A stretch of DNA of 64,000 nt, taken from contig OX392535.1 in assembly GCA_947623455.1 (NCBI GenBank), positions 37,534,688 to 37,598,687 of the forward strand, given 5' to 3'. The position numbers were made by a program, and so were the translations under genes. Positions 1 through 13,021 of this stretch are shown here, piece by piece. The notes below the pieces were generated by a model, which saw only the letters and a list, made by a program, of their open reading frames with translations, made no database searches and was not told where the DNA came from. The DNA comes from Mimachlamys varia. Its lineage: Eukaryota; Mollusca; Bivalvia; Pectinida; Pectinidae. The first letter of the stretch is position 1, and each line of letters starts with the position of its first letter.

Positions 1-754
1 AAATCCGTTTAAGCGGAAGAATTATTTCACTCTGAAATATATCAATTATAGAAATGGTTTTATGGGCCTTGATGAAAATACCTTTAAATTAAGTGCACCT
101 CATACATAGTAGGGTATATAAAAATAGCATTTATCATAATTGCCTTTCTCTAATTCTTACAAATCAATTTATCATGGAGTCGTTAAAATCGTATGATTTG
201 GATATAATTGCGTTTGGTTTGAAAATACCGACACGCCGTTGTGTAAACAGATATGTAATTACCGACCTCAGTATCGTAATCATATAAACATAAAAGATTT
301 ACGACTCTCACCTCAATTGTCGTATTCAATTTAATTTGATATCTGTTCTAGAAGTTTCTTAAATTGACTACCACAGGGCGGAGTGAAGTTGGTCTCTTAA
401 CTTAGAACAAAAACTAAAACAAATATCATCTAATGATAAAACTAATGAAAAATTTCCCCATTTCTACATTTTTTTTAAAAATACTCCTGATTATATTTAA
501 TTTATTATCAAACAAAATGATATCTATTGGAGAAAAACATGACCTTCAAACAAGGCCTTATCACATGCCCCTACCTCTAATGAAAGTCCATGAATAAGTC
601 TAACCTCAAAAGAGAGATTTGTCGAGCACATCATTATTTTAAACCCATGGGTGGTCTCCGGTATATTCTCATTATAATGCCCTTCATTTAATTTTACCGT
701 CAAGATACACGCTTTGTGTAGACCAATTTGCCTGTCTCATTCGAAAATAAGATA
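1..754. other. Gene-free stretch
   Basis: AT-rich; I see no repeat copy, RNA gene or supported coding frame here. Confidence 0.6.
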
Positions 755-1255
755 CAGAATATACCGAAGCGTCAACAAAATCATAATCCGAACTCAAAAT
801 CGATTAAACCAGGGGCAAAATATGAATAAATGAAAGATTTACTTGGAGACCCTTGTGAAAGTACAAGAGAGTAAGACCAGGTGTTCAGGAAGAGTAAGCG
901 TTTTCTGCTTCATCGACGACAACCGCCATGTAAATCTTTGTCACATCCAAGTAAACATCAAGTTCTCAAAATGAGAACCTAGTATCATTGTCAATCACAA
1001 CAAGTAACACACTAATGAACATACTCAAAAACGTCCATCTTCAAATAACTTAAAGACACAGAATATTTTCCAATGAGACAAAGATGGCGACTATAAAACT
1101 TGCCCATAGTTCTGATCAACCTGTATCTTTCGAATCCTTGTGATGTTAGTCTGTTTGTCAGCAGTCGACATCGATCACGAAAATCACGATATTTAGAGCA
1201 AGCCCTAGAATATCGAATCAACTGCGACATGTAAACAGCATAGGTCGATATAACG
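755..1255 (+). repeat. R1 interspersed repeat, long copy
   Basis: This copy closely matches the one at 42572-43085. Shared blocks include the AATCGATTAAAC segment, the CAGGTGTTC-GGAAGAGTAAGCG block, CTTCATCGACGACAACCGCC, and the downstream AAGATGGCGAC-ATAAAACTTGCCCATAG. On the complementary strand one frame reads VVDEAEN-YSS-stop-TPGL, a decayed form of the frame seen in other copies. The repeat class is unknown. Confidence 0.85.
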
Positions 1256-2297
1256 CCTAACCGCTCCTTTGACAAATAAAGGCAGTATAAGAAGTTTTAG
1301 TGTTACTTTCCTTTCGTTTCCTTATAGTTTGAGATGAGAAAATCACCGTTACACATATTTCCAAGATGGCATTTGACAATATACGTATCTACCAAATAAT
1401 ATGTTCATATACATGATACATGGTTAAAAGATATATCACCATGGTCGGTTGGATATCTATAGTTTGTAATGAAAAACAGACAGATGATGAGTCACTTGAC
1501 ACCAAATATAAACAATACATATACAAGTTACAGATAGATGATGGGTCACTAGTACAATGAAACAATTTACAAACAAGTCAAGAAAAAGAAACATATTAAC
1601 CGCAAGCCTCTACCCCGTCCAACGAAAAAAATTAAGCAAACGATCGGTAACTTTTACAATTTAAGTGAACTTATTTAGAAGCAAACAAAAAAGCTAACAA
1701 GCAAACACACAAGCTAACGCAAATTAACAACCTACTTCCTGTACCAGCTTAATGTCAAACAATTAACTCGTTTTTATTTTAACGATTGACTTTTAATGGA
1801 CATGAAATGTTTTAACGCCAAATAAAAAACGAATGTTTTATACCGAAGAATTGACGATCGAAAAAAATATTCATAGAAACACATTAAATTCAAATGCCAA
1901 AGGTTGGTATTAACATATGAACAAAATAAATAAATAAATAAATAAACGACATTTTTGTTAGATTATACAGTCACGAGATAAGTACCATCCTATTGTTTCC
2001 AGTGATTTACATAAATACGATATATATATATATACGTACTCTGTAAACCCGGGGCTATTGTCAAACTGACGTTAGATAAACATACTTATGTCAGAACTTG
2101 GAAGCTATCGATTAACCATCTAACTTTACGAGTAAACATCCGTAACTAGCCCGGATCACCCATGGAGTGTCGTTTAACCCCAACCCTGTATTTATTTGTA
2201 CCGCCTATTAAACAGGATGGCTCCCTCCGCACGTTCGTCACGTGATGAAATAGACCCCTTTGTACCAATTTAACCAATCAGCGACGGTTTAATGCGT
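1256..2297. other. Gene-free stretch with simple repeats
   Basis: It holds an (AAAT)n tract at about 1924-1946 and an (AT)n run near 2021-2034. Nothing else is supported. Confidence 0.6.
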
Positions 2298-2516
2298 ATG
2301 AAATTATTCGGCAGTGCGGAAGAATACCTGCCTAATCCAAAGACATTTTTGCTGAACTATTAAAAGCATTATCAGCTTAAGACATGGTAAGCTGATTTGT
2401 TTTGTGGTCACTTTTGTTTTCGTATTTTCATACGTATGATGTTATTGGGCTGTGCCGTAAAATACATACCTAATACACAGACATTGCAGCCAATTAAACT
2501 TCAATATGATAAGCTA
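2298..2516 (+). repeat. Diverged direct duplication (period about 135 bp)
   Basis: The stretch with TATGAAATTATTCGGCAGTG, CCTAATCCAAAGACATTTTT and AAAAGCATTATCAGCTTA is repeated, diverged, as TATGATGTTATTGGGCTGTG, CCTAATACACAGACATTGCA and AATATGATAAGCTATA. No coding frame is shared. Confidence 0.45.
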
Positions 2517-2734
2517 TATATAGACACAGACTCCGATTTAAGTGTTCGGTCTTGTAAGTTTTATTCAAACCTAACTTTAGATTTTGAATAGTTCGGTTCA
2601 ATAGAACACAATAGTTGCAAGAGGCACGCATTCATGCAGAATTGAAAGGAAGGAACAAAATTATAATAATTATGCAAATAGGAATCAACAACCACGGAGA
2701 GAGTTGTTAGAAAAAAAATCATGAACTGTTTTTG

Positions 2735-2985
2735 TTAGCGTTATAGCTTAGTTTAATTTAACTTCTAAATTCATAATTTTAAGAGGTTTTACGCACCCGA
2801 CCCTTCTGCTTCTACATTAGTTTAGAAATTTTGGATTTCCATCTTTTGGCCCCATGCATCACTGACGAGTCCCAGAAGGACGGAACAGCTGTATGATGCA
2901 GTATATAATTTTTTGGTATACTGTATCTATTACTAAATTCCAAAGGTGCAGCATGTTTGTGTATTACGTCATCTTCTAACACATT
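2735..2985 (+). repeat. R2 interspersed repeat with hammerhead motif, copy A
   Basis: It shares CGCACCCGACCCTTCTGCTT, CTACATTAGTTTAGAAATTT, AACAGCTGTATGATGCAGTA, CTGTATCTATTACTAAATT and GTGTATTACGTCATC with the copies near 33.2, 41.5, 42.4 and 48.9 kb. The hammerhead-like core is at 2856-2899. Confidence 0.85.
2856..2899 (+). ncRNA. Hammerhead ribozyme motif (type I), copy A, probably inactive
   Basis: Stem I GCATCA/TGATGC pairs fully. The core is CTGACGA, stem II is GTCC-CAGAA-GGAC, and stem III is the palindrome CAGCTG before TA. The second conserved segment reads GGAA instead of GAAA, a change at the invariant A13 that should abolish cleavage. Confidence 0.65.
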
Positions 2986-5900
2986 CAAACACAATGTCGT
3001 CAACAAAAAAATCCAGGAACTGTTCAGAAACCAAAATGAATGGAAAGAACATGAATTTCCGTCAGATTAATACTACACCTGTCAAAATGATCTCGACGAC
3101 TTCTAACTAAAAGATGTTGTTGTTTTTATCTTCATTTAGGTTAAGAAAAAGACATAGTTTCCTGGTTTTTGGTGAGTACAAAACTGAACCAAAAATCGAT
3201 TAAACTAAATCGTAAAATAAGATGGTACGGGACTCCTTAATAGAAGACTAGGGGAAGACAGCAATTTATTGTAGGGGGTAAACGTCTGTTTCTTTATTGA
3301 TACAATGAATTACAATTGTTCAATATAATAAAATGTAGTGGTAGGGTTGTGTACATGATTGCGCATGCGTAGATTTCCATTGAACGTCCAAAATTCGTTG
3401 GACGTGAACAGGTATTTGTTTCACCTGCTCCTGTTCAATAAGATAGGCTTTTCTCCAAATACTCCCCCCCCTCATTAAAACCACTTGTGCTACAAGATCC
3501 AGACCAAAAAGAGCTATATAGATATAATATATCATTTTCTGTATATTTAACAGAAATAAATCAAAAGTTTCGTTCTTGTGCTAACAATAAAATCCAATCT
3601 GCCACTTTCTCATGACTACGAGACTATAAGGGTACATATCACAAAATGATGTTTTTCTTCCATTATATTGTTTTTGTTTATTTCTTAAGTCTGTCAATTG
3701 ACCGCTGGGCGTTGTCTTATTTAAAATGATCATCCCATCTTTAGATTCTCATCAACGTGATTAAATAGAAATTATTGATATAATCTTTCAATGTAATAAG
3801 GTATCTCTATAGTAATCTAAGTGTAAATATGTGTAAAAGAATCGAGATGAATGACGCGACATAAGACGGGTCTGCTTAAAGTGAAAAGTGAGAAAATGGG
3901 AAAATGAATAAAAAGAACTTAAGAAAGTTAGAATTGTTGGCGTCAGTCAGGATTTCAACCATTTCATTCCTGGTTGAATTATTATCCACTTTCGTCTAGT
4001 AATATGTTTATTTTCTTACGAAACAAACGGAAATCACTAAATTACTTAAACAGCTGGAAGCAACCTAGTGTAGCAAGGCATTAATGGTTTCATATTTGTC
4101 TGAAGCATTGAGCCCTATCGTAGTTGAATATAACCCAATACACAGAGCGCTGATAGATATGTATGTGTATTCCTTGAGGGTGACACACACCAACAACGTC
4201 CAATACCAGATTTACAATGAACTCGGTGATTTTCCTGATGTACCTACCCATCGTTACAATTTGAACAATGTGCTTACAAAGCTTGCTTTGAATTCTTACG
4301 AAGCGACACTAAATGTGTGAACAATTGATATCCTTTTCACAAACTCCGCTCACAAGATATCAAAACAAAAATCTTCTCATCGCAAATTTTGGAGGCGACG
4401 CTGCTCGCAGTGATATGTGAGCATAGAAAGTAAAGCTTTCTTGGTGTTGTGTCTACATTATTTTGTAATTCTTGGGAGGAGTGAAGACTTGTGTTTATAT
4501 TCTTTTATCCTGATTTATGGAAAGTTTTGGAGAATAGCGTCAGTGATAATAGTATTATCTTGCATGCATCGAGCCAAATGCGTGGCTTTCATCCCGTTCG
4601 CTTCCCCTTAGCGGTAACGCTTTCAACGGTCCCAGTATTCGTCAAAACACCAATTAGACACAATCAGTTGTACCTCGGCTTCTAAAGGGGAAGGATGCCT
4701 ATTTAATGCACTTCTGGAGGGACTATCTGTAACCTGTTTAGTTTAAATCATCAACTGTTACTTAAGGCAGGGCGAGAAAAGTGTGTTTGTATGCTTTACG
4801 ATGAAATGGGGAAAAAAGTGGACTGATAATGTTTTTATATGGGAGAGTTGATATCAGTATACGAATGTGTTGATTGTAAGAAATCTTTACGAATTCATTT
4901 ACTCCGCTTTATCAGATTAACATTTTCGAAAGATTTACTTCCTTCTGTGACAGGAACAAATACGAACAAGAGATAGACTGGAAATGTTTGTTGTGCTGCG
5001 ATAACGTTCCACATGGCTTTCTCGTAGAGTGGATTATACTGGTGTTGGAAGCGACGAAACATTTCGACACGTACAGATCTCCAAGGTAAGTCGCCATTTC
5101 TTGCTGCTACACAATACCATCCCTATATGTATCTATTTCACTCATATCACATGCATACGTCTAGGGACGATCGCCTCACATTCTATTCTGATAAACTACT
5201 TTTTAATTTCGGGTTCAACATTTTTTGCCAATTCTCTTTGGACAGACTTTCTTAAACTTCAAAGCGCTGGTTATTACTTAAACATGTGGTCTGGTTCCAG
5301 TGTTTTAAGAAATTATGTTCGAACACTTGTTCGGAATGTCTACAGATAAACAAACAAATCACCAAAATATTGCTATTGCATGCATATTGGGGAAGACGGT
5401 TAACATATTTTATAAAGTCATTTTGTTAATTAAAATTTATTTAATGAACTTACCTGTATATACAGGTACAGTTAAAGTATAACATGTAAAATGCTTTGTT
5501 AGTTCGATATGAGTAAAATCAAATTTCTTGACTGCATATTAAGGAGCAAGGTAAACATATTTTACAATACATAATGTCCTTCGCCGTCGAATTAGAATTG
5601 ATCTTATTTTTACCTACTGTATTTGCATACATTTTAAACAAGCAAAAGAGAACAAAACTTCTCTATTTTGTTCAAATAACTTAATTACAGATGTATATCG
5701 TTCTTGAATGTACAAAGATAAAACTGAATTAAGATATATATAATTCAAAAGACGCACAGGGCTGTGTCGTTACAGAAAGTGCATAAAATAGAACGTTTGA
5801 CACTCAAGAACAAACATTTCGGTTCATCTGTTTGACTGCAAAACCTAATAGTTATCAGCGACTCATATTAAAAATGATTGATTACAATTTAAAAAAGACA

Positions 5901-8900
5901 TTTAAAAAAGACGTTAATTCCTGTGCTTTTAACCTTCAGTTTGTTTTTCATGTAATTCAATTCCATTTTTTTGTTTGCGGTGAATAATTATCATGTTTTA
6001 TTGAACGCTTTTTAAATGTAATCATGCATGTATATGCAATACAATTAAGGTTTAATAGACGGATCAGAGGGTCTGGCAAAGTTTATTTCTTTTGTCGATT
6101 TAATTCAATTAAACGGTTTACTTTTTGACAAGCTTACAAAGCATAATGGAAGACTAATCTAGAATTCTTAAAACGTTTGACGTTCAAAGAGGCATTTTGC
6201 CATTCTTAATACAAAAAAGTACAATCGAACTCCATTTCACGTCAAATAAACAAGCAGGAATTATTTTTGTTGACTGTTTAATCTGATGTCGTCTCAACAC
6301 GCATTTATGTGATGCAATCAAGGAAAGAATGTGATAATTCCTGTTCAACCTACTATATCTTTCTAGAACTTTTGAATTATTTTGAATGAAATATAAAAGC
6401 ATCATAGATTTTAAATTGTTGAATCTAAACACTGCATAAATGATAACTCTAGAAACATGAGACACATTAAACCCGGAAATAATATATTCATATGACGATT
6501 TCTAAATATCAGTTTTCCAATTGTTTTTTCTTTTTCTGTTTTTCTTTCCTTTCTTCTTCTGCTTCATGTTTTTCTTCTTCTTCTTTTATTCTTTATGTGA
6601 ACACTTTTCTTTAATCTACTCCAGTTTTGCACAGCATGGTGTACTACCGTATGTTTCCTGATTTGATGAATTACACAGATAAAACTATTGACATATAATA
6701 AAAGGTTGCGTTGTATAACTAGAGATCTCTCTACGCCGTCAGACGTAGACACTGTATCTAGTGATTGTAATAATCTGTTAGACATTTCTCACGCCATGCA
6801 GAGCATTGCGATAAGGTTTAACAAGTAAGTGCCAAATTACCTGCTAATTGGGAGAGATGAGAAGCAGGCTCAGATAGAACCACTACTAGAAACCCCTGTC
6901 GATTTCCTTTGTATCAATGAAAAACACTGATTTACTAAAACCCATAAACATTGTGAAGAACGGTTAATTCTACATTAAAACAAAACTGTTTTGTGAGCTG
7001 TAAAGAAAATAGTATAAAAACTAAAAATTTCATTTAAAAACATGTTTTCGACCGAAGGCATAATTATACTTCCGATTCGAATCAACGCTTTAAACAACTA
7101 GCTTTTACATTCTACGTCTCCTAATTAAGTTTTATCGAGTTTGTATGTTAATTGAGAAAACCTATTTGATAGAACAAGACTGGTTTTCTTTGAATGAAAA
7201 CAAGATCGGCGCTCATTGGCAACTATTGAGAAAAAGCTTTAGATGTCTCAAAGAAAAACACTTTGCACAACGTTTGCATTTTTAAAGTTGTGAGAAAATA
7301 TGAAATGTTGTCTGGTCCGCAGATCCTGTTGATACTTCCATTGAATGATCAATACATTATGTGGATGTGCACTGGCATTTTAATTTAAGAGTTTGATGTT
7401 TTTTAATGGATTAACGACCCTTTATGCCAAAAAGCTTGTCCCAAAATCTCAATACTAATATAACTAACTGCCAGATTTTATTGAAACTTAAACCTGAATG
7501 ATAAGTATGTTTTGTATTTATGCATCGGCATTTAAATTTCAGATTTCATCCCTTTTTAAGGGAGTGGCATACCAAAAATTACAAATCCAAGTATTTCGAA
7601 CGAGTGCCTATTTCTGTAAGTTGATACCAAGTTCAAGGTCACTGGATGTCAAAGCTATCTTCATCAGCAGGGGATATCAATTATCCTACGGATGATAGTT
7701 TAATTTTGCTTAAATGACAGTATTTTTGTTAACGTGTTATTCGAATGTTAATCCTTATTATGAATTTTATAAAACCTAATTGACTGAATACATTTTTACG
7801 GCTGTAAATAAATATCTGGGGAGATTTATTTCCGAGTGTTTCTAACCGCACCTATATGAAGGTTTAACTGTATAAACATATATAGTTCACATAAGACAAT
7901 TCATAAAGTCTTAATCGATGCTGGGATATATTCTTCGAGTATAGTAAGGAATTCCAATCCTGCCTTGAGGGTTAATACTTACACCACGATCGACCTCCTT
8001 ATCAAAGGAGCGAATTCAGTCTTATGAATTACTTCAGTGAGTTTTTGTGTATCAAAGATACGAAACGAAGTAAACCAGCCTCCTGTTGACTTGAAGAACT
8101 GGGATTTACTCCTGCGTGCTGTGATGGAAGGTTAATGTGAACACAAATAATTTTGAATTAAATACATGAGTTATGGTCAAGACATTACTATAAATCATGA
8201 ACTGATTTTGTTGATACTTAAAGCATTACCAGGCGTGGAGTCCTAATAGCCAGAATATCTCTAAGCATTACTGTGGGGTATTATGATATTTAGATTCGAA
8301 ATTAAACGATCAAAGACCATCGGTTGTGCCAATGTATTTAAATGGAAACTCATGACTTAGGTATTGGTATACATTAAGCGTCTGGGATTACTCGTAGATT
8401 AGTTTGTGTTACTAGCATATATATCGTAGACTCTACTGCTGTATCAAAGCTATCGTGTAGAGCAGCTATGTTCAGCTAATTGGCTTAAGGATACAGAAAG
8501 GCACCTGCAAAGTGTAACCTTCAATAAGATGTACGGTTCTTGTAAGTAACATACACAAATCTTGAGTAGATCTTTGACCTATAAATGTGTCTTGGATGTC
8601 AATATAAATAAAACAAGTAATTTTACTTAACACATGATAAAAATGAAATCAAGTAAAGTGGTTTTCTTGAAAGCTGACTATGCGGTTGGTCGACAGCAAA
8701 ACTGCACTTTTTCGCTAGATTGTTAAAAGCATGATGAGCTTAACGTTATCAAGTACAGCTCTTTTATCTTATATATGTATACAAAGAAATCATGAAACTA
8801 ATTAGTAACAATGAAGACGATAGTTCATAATGATGCTCCGATATCTTAAAAATGTTTTATTTATGTTGAAGGAAAACGTCGGAATTTTGTAAAACTTTGA

Positions 8901-9241
8901 TTTAAAAGATAACCATGCTTGGTCCAGAGACGCGTCTGGTCCTACTTATGTGCTCATTGTACTAACAGGATACCAACAAACACCATGCACCTTTGTATAA
9001 GCTGTTGAACCCGTGTAAACAAGATGAAATACTACTAGTCATTACCCAATTGCTTTAAATTCTCTCCTGATATGCCGCTGAGAGAAGAATTGAACTGGTG
9101 CACTGATACAAACTACAGAAACAAGTGATGGTTGGAGAACCGTTATGGATAGAGACTAGGCGTTATATTTTACTAACCTATCAACCCCTATACTAACATC
9201 AACTACATATACATATACTTGTCTGCGCACAGGGTTATTAC
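2986..9241. other. Gene-free stretch
   Basis: Only short frames without family signal are present, including a 78-codon frame at 4084-4320. A pyrimidine-rich (TTC)-like tract lies at about 6530-6590. No repeat copy was recognised. Confidence 0.5.
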
Positions 9242-9243
9242 TA

Positions 9244-9405
9244 CAGTGGACCCGCTATAATCCGGAAATCTCACAATCCGGACGAAAATGCACGGGAACA
9301 GATTTCCGTACCGCTATTTGTACTCACCTGTCCAAAATTCCGCAGTACGGAAAACTCATGGTTTGGGCTTGAAACAAAAGTGTTCGGATTATCGAGGTTC
9401 CACTG
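9244..9405. mobile_element. Pogo/Tigger-like MITE (162 bp) with TA target duplication
   Basis: Terminal inverted repeats CAGTGGACCCGCTATAATCC at the left and GGATTATCGAGGTTCCACTG at the right match the CAGTGGAACCTCGAT-type ends of pogo/Tigger elements. TA lies on each side (9242-9243 and 9406-9407), as expected for Tc1/mariner-type insertion. The interior has no transposase frame, so it is non-autonomous. Confidence 0.8.
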
Positions 9406-9780
9406 TAAACTTCCTACTGTGGTGACATGTATAACGTGAATATTTGTTTCGATTGCATTAAATACAAAAATATGATCGACTATTTCATTTTTCTTAATAA
9501 TATTTTTATGTTGTAAGATGTCATCGGCGTTCAAAACCCTATTCAGGTGTACTTTGTCGCGTATTTTACATATAAAGGTTTAAATTTGCGATGATAAGCT
9601 TTGAAATAGACAGTCACACTACCTTTATAATGTAAACAGGTATTGCTATTATATGTATATATACAAATACAAAAAGTATCAAATAACGACAGATTGCCAA
9701 TTTTATAAAACTTACTTGACAACATAATCTTCTTCGAAGTGGTACCAGGGTTTATATTATAATTTAAAAGCAAATATTTT

Positions 9781-10005
9781 CGCGCGTAGAATGTTTCGCT
9801 TTGTCAGCCTCCAATCTGTTTGAGCTGTCAGTAATGCTGTTTTGCTATTTGTACCTATTATACACTGTTGATTTTGAGTGGTGTTACAGCGTATATGTTC
9901 GCGTGTGGAGACATTCGCGGATACTTAATACCAGCGAAATTAGCGAAAATTTCCACATCGCGAAAAATATCACTTTTACAGTACATACGTTGCTTAATAT
10001 TGATG
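9781..10005 (+). repeat. R3 interspersed repeat, copy 1 (GCGAAA-rich)
   Basis: It shares ATATGTTCGCGTGTGGA, ATTCGCGGA, CAGCGAAATTAGCGAAAATT and TTTGAGTGGTGTTA with copies near 24.4, 30.4 and 54.6 kb. The class is not known to me; no coding frame is shared. Confidence 0.8.
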
Positions 10006-10059
10006 TAAGATCAAGAAGTACTCCACCAACATTTGAAATTAATACTGTATAATATTAAG

Positions 10060-10140
10060 GGCGTATTGCACCTTTTGACTCGTAGCTTCATCGATGAGTC
10101 TAAGGAGTACGAAGCAGGTGTAGGATTTGTGGTATAGCGT
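10060..10140 (+). repeat. Degenerate R2-like segment with a decayed hammerhead motif
   Basis: It aligns to the R2 core over CACCTTTTG, TAGC, GATGAGTCTAAGGAGTACGAAGCAG and TGTA. The core reads CGATGA, lacking one base of CTGATGA, and the GAAA segment is GAAG. It is probably an old, dead copy; chance similarity is possible. Confidence 0.35.
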
Positions 10141-10674
10141 ATCCACCACTTCATCATATAAGTCGATCAACTATAGAATTAGTGATTGTCAATGTTAACA
10201 TGTCCGTTAGTAAAGTGAATTTTTAAGTAAATAATAGTTTATCTATTAAAGATCTTCAATAATCGTCAACAAAATAGTAGTGCTTATTTCGTTTTGGCAG
10301 TCGGCCATACCAATGCTATTGATTGCCTTGAGAAGATCTCCAAGTGTAGGGTAAACGTCTGCTCTGATCGGATCAAAACATCAGTTATCGTTATTTTAAT
10401 ATTGATTTTTGTTTTGTTTTATTGTGTTTCACTTCTTATGAATAGCTATGGCCATTTAAGTATTACCAGATTTTGCTGGTGGAGAAAACCAATGTTTTAG
10501 GAGAAACCTAAGGCCAGTGCCTGGCAACTGCCCCAGATAGGCGTCGTTGTTTGAGTAATCCCTGTCATTGAGTACTCTGGATAAACCACATTTTGGACAA
10601 CACTGGAGCAGTTGTTGAACAGGAGACTTACACTGACCAGGACGCTCCATCAGATCTCCGTGTAATATTTCGTT
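10141..10674. other. Gene-free stretch
   Basis: The region around 10500-10650 has somewhat higher GC and adjoins an R1 fragment, suggesting an unrecognised repeat. No gene is supported. Confidence 0.45.
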
Positions 10675-10765
10675 TGTTCATATTTTGGTCCTGGTTTAAT
10701 CGATTTTGAGTTTGGATTATGATTCGGATTAACGCTTCGGTATTCTGTAATTTATTTTGAGTAGA
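10675..10765 (-). repeat. R1 repeat, short partial copy
   Basis: On the + strand it reads GGTTTAATCGATTTTGAGTT then GGATTATGATTC and CTTCGGTATTCTGT, the reverse complement of the first about 90 bp of R1. The rest of the element is absent. Confidence 0.7.
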
Positions 10766-10872
10766 TTAAGAAACAAATTGTTTCCTTACATTGTGCAGTA
10801 AAGTTCCCAAATGCCATTGATATCGTTCTGTTGAAAATAGAACTTTTTTTTACCTTAAGTACGGTGTGAGCA

Positions 10873-11096
10873 GCTTTACAGTGGCCAAGTGGTTAAGGTG
10901 TACCGGCATTTTACCACTAGCCTTCCACCTCTGGGTTGTGAGTTCGAAAACCACGTGGGTCAATTGCCAGTTGCCAGGTACTGACCGTAGATCGGTGGTT
11001 TTTCTGCGGGTATCCGACATCTCTACCTCAAAATACCTGGAACGTCCATTAATGACCCTGGCTTTTAAAATTAAATAATAAAATTAACCAAATCAA
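10873..11096 (+). mobile_element. tRNA-derived SINE with conserved molluscan-type tail
   Basis: A pol III promoter-like head has an A box in GTGGCCAAGTGGTTAAGG and a B box in GGTTGTGAGTTCGAAAACC. The body has TCGGTGGTTTTTCTGCGGGT and the tail has GTCCATTAATGACCCTGGCT followed by A-rich sequence. The same tail occurs near 14.6 and 17.8 kb. It does not code for protein; the short frame through it is incidental. Confidence 0.85.
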
Positions 11097-12925
11097 ACTT
11101 CGCAGAAAATACTGATTAGTAAAATCACCGTCAAATAAACCCTTTTAATGCAGCAACAAAAATCTTACATTACAAAATGAGCATAAAGTGACAATACGAA
11201 TGCTTCTATCTACATACTTCAGGGTATTTTATGTACTTACCTGTCCCCAATGGCGACACCTCACTAGTCAGACTATATAATAGAGGCCGATTAGGAGCAG
11301 ACGAGTCGCGAGAAACAGTGTTCATGTCGCCTGCATTGAACCAATGGTCTTATGAAGACAAAAGCAGCGTTGTAGTTGATATATTAGATTGTCCAGCATA
11401 AGAGCAAACCATTGCTGACTCCATGACTGTATATACATCCCATTGTCTGGCTATCTACGTTAATGCGTTCTTAAAATGCCCCCAAACATGCCAGGTTGCA
11501 TGATTTTAGGAGGTGTGGATATTGTTTATTAGAAAGAAACGAGGCACCATCCCTGCTGAACCATCCCATTGTCTGGGTCTACTTAATATTAGAATAAGTT
11601 GGAAATGAAGTTGATTGTAGTTTGTCCAAAGGTTAAGTTATGTCTGGTTTACACTTTATAACCAGTTGATATGCCTGTAATATGCCAATAATGTCAATTA
11701 CCTAGTTAACGTGAACACAAAGGCAACATTTGGCCTATGACGACTTAATTAAAGAGATTTGAATAAATGGAAGTAACAAGAACAGATCATGTCGCATGTA
11801 GATTTGCAAGGAAGTAAGTTTAGATCTATTTGAAATGTATAATCTAAACATTGGACTTTTCTGAAGGCAATTCGTATACAAAATAGGAAAAGACAAAATC
11901 TACAAACTTTTTTAAAAATGCCAATGGGGCAATGTTCATTCTAATTTCAATTCTTCACTGTCGCTAACTGTGGCATCGCTTCATCACAGAATAAACCGGG
12001 GTTTTTTCGCAGAGGAATGCATAAACACGATACAAGATTCAATTTTATATACTTACCGTTATTTAACTAAAGGATTCAGGCTGGAAAGGAATAATGTAGG
12101 GGACATGAATTGAACAATGAACATTGAACATTTCGCTGGCCGATTAGTACAGTTATGCACCTGTTGAGTACAACAGTACAAATACATGAGTTCACAGAAA
12201 ATATATATTATCATGCAATAAAAAACATAAATCTAGTTTGGAATATTCTCTCTGACACAGTCATTAGTTGACTTTGGAGTTGCCTTTCGATTAGAAAACG
12301 AGTTATCATAATATTCCTAGACATGAATTGCAACACTAAAACGATAGGAAGACAACGTGGCCACGCTATTATCACTTAAAAACAAAATAATACATTAACG
12401 AGCTTGGCAAAGAATTTGTCAACGATTTTTCCAAAATGAATTTTGGAAAATGTTTTTTTCTCTTATATAAAAGTCAGCTCTGCGATAAATGTCGTTAATA
12501 TAACATATCTAACACCTTACACTGTTTTGAAATGAATTTCGCGAAATGCCAGCAAACGCTTTTTGTCTTGATGTGAAATCTACACATGCGCTGTGACACC
12601 TCGATTCTTGAATTGCAAATTCAAGCCGTCCTTCGGGGAACTATGATTTTGCATTCCTTATGTAATTGTGAACACTACGCCATGTTATTGATTAACTCGA
12701 CCGGAAATGTGAATGTCACGCCCCCTGGAGAAAAGCGGTCTTGGCGATACAGATTCAGCACAATCCTGGTGTTGATAATTAGTCACACACTGTTTTTGTT
12801 TTGTAATGCATTCCACTAGACTTGTGGTAATAGGCCGGTTCACGTATATACAAGTCATTGCTATTTAATCGATTCAAACCATCAGAAGTAGCATAGTTCA
12901 GACCAAAACATTTCATTTCAAATGT
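11097..12925. other. Gene-free stretch
   Basis: I see no supported gene or repeat. The short frames are not conserved in type or codon use. Confidence 0.5.
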
Positions 12926-13021
12926 ATATAGTGTTACCCATGTCCGTCCCGTCGCGTCCCGTCCCGTGGTAATGTAACCAGGTGGGGGCGGGGGCATTTA
13001 TGTCTCACAGACATTTCTAGT
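12926..13021 (+). repeat. R12 interspersed repeat, copy 1
   Basis: ATATAGTGTTACCCATGTCC, CGTCCCGT, GGTAATGTAACCAGGTGGG and GCATTTATGTCTCACAGACA with TTTCTAGT are repeated, diverged, at 29943-30032 in the same orientation. Confidence 0.7.

Noticed and set aside
4084..4320. 78-codon frame as a gene
   Set aside because: No family signal, no splice sites, and its length is not unusual for a gene-free AT-rich stretch of this size.
10873..10955. tRNA gene on the plus strand
   Set aside because: It is the head of a SINE with body and tail; the acceptor stem does not close.
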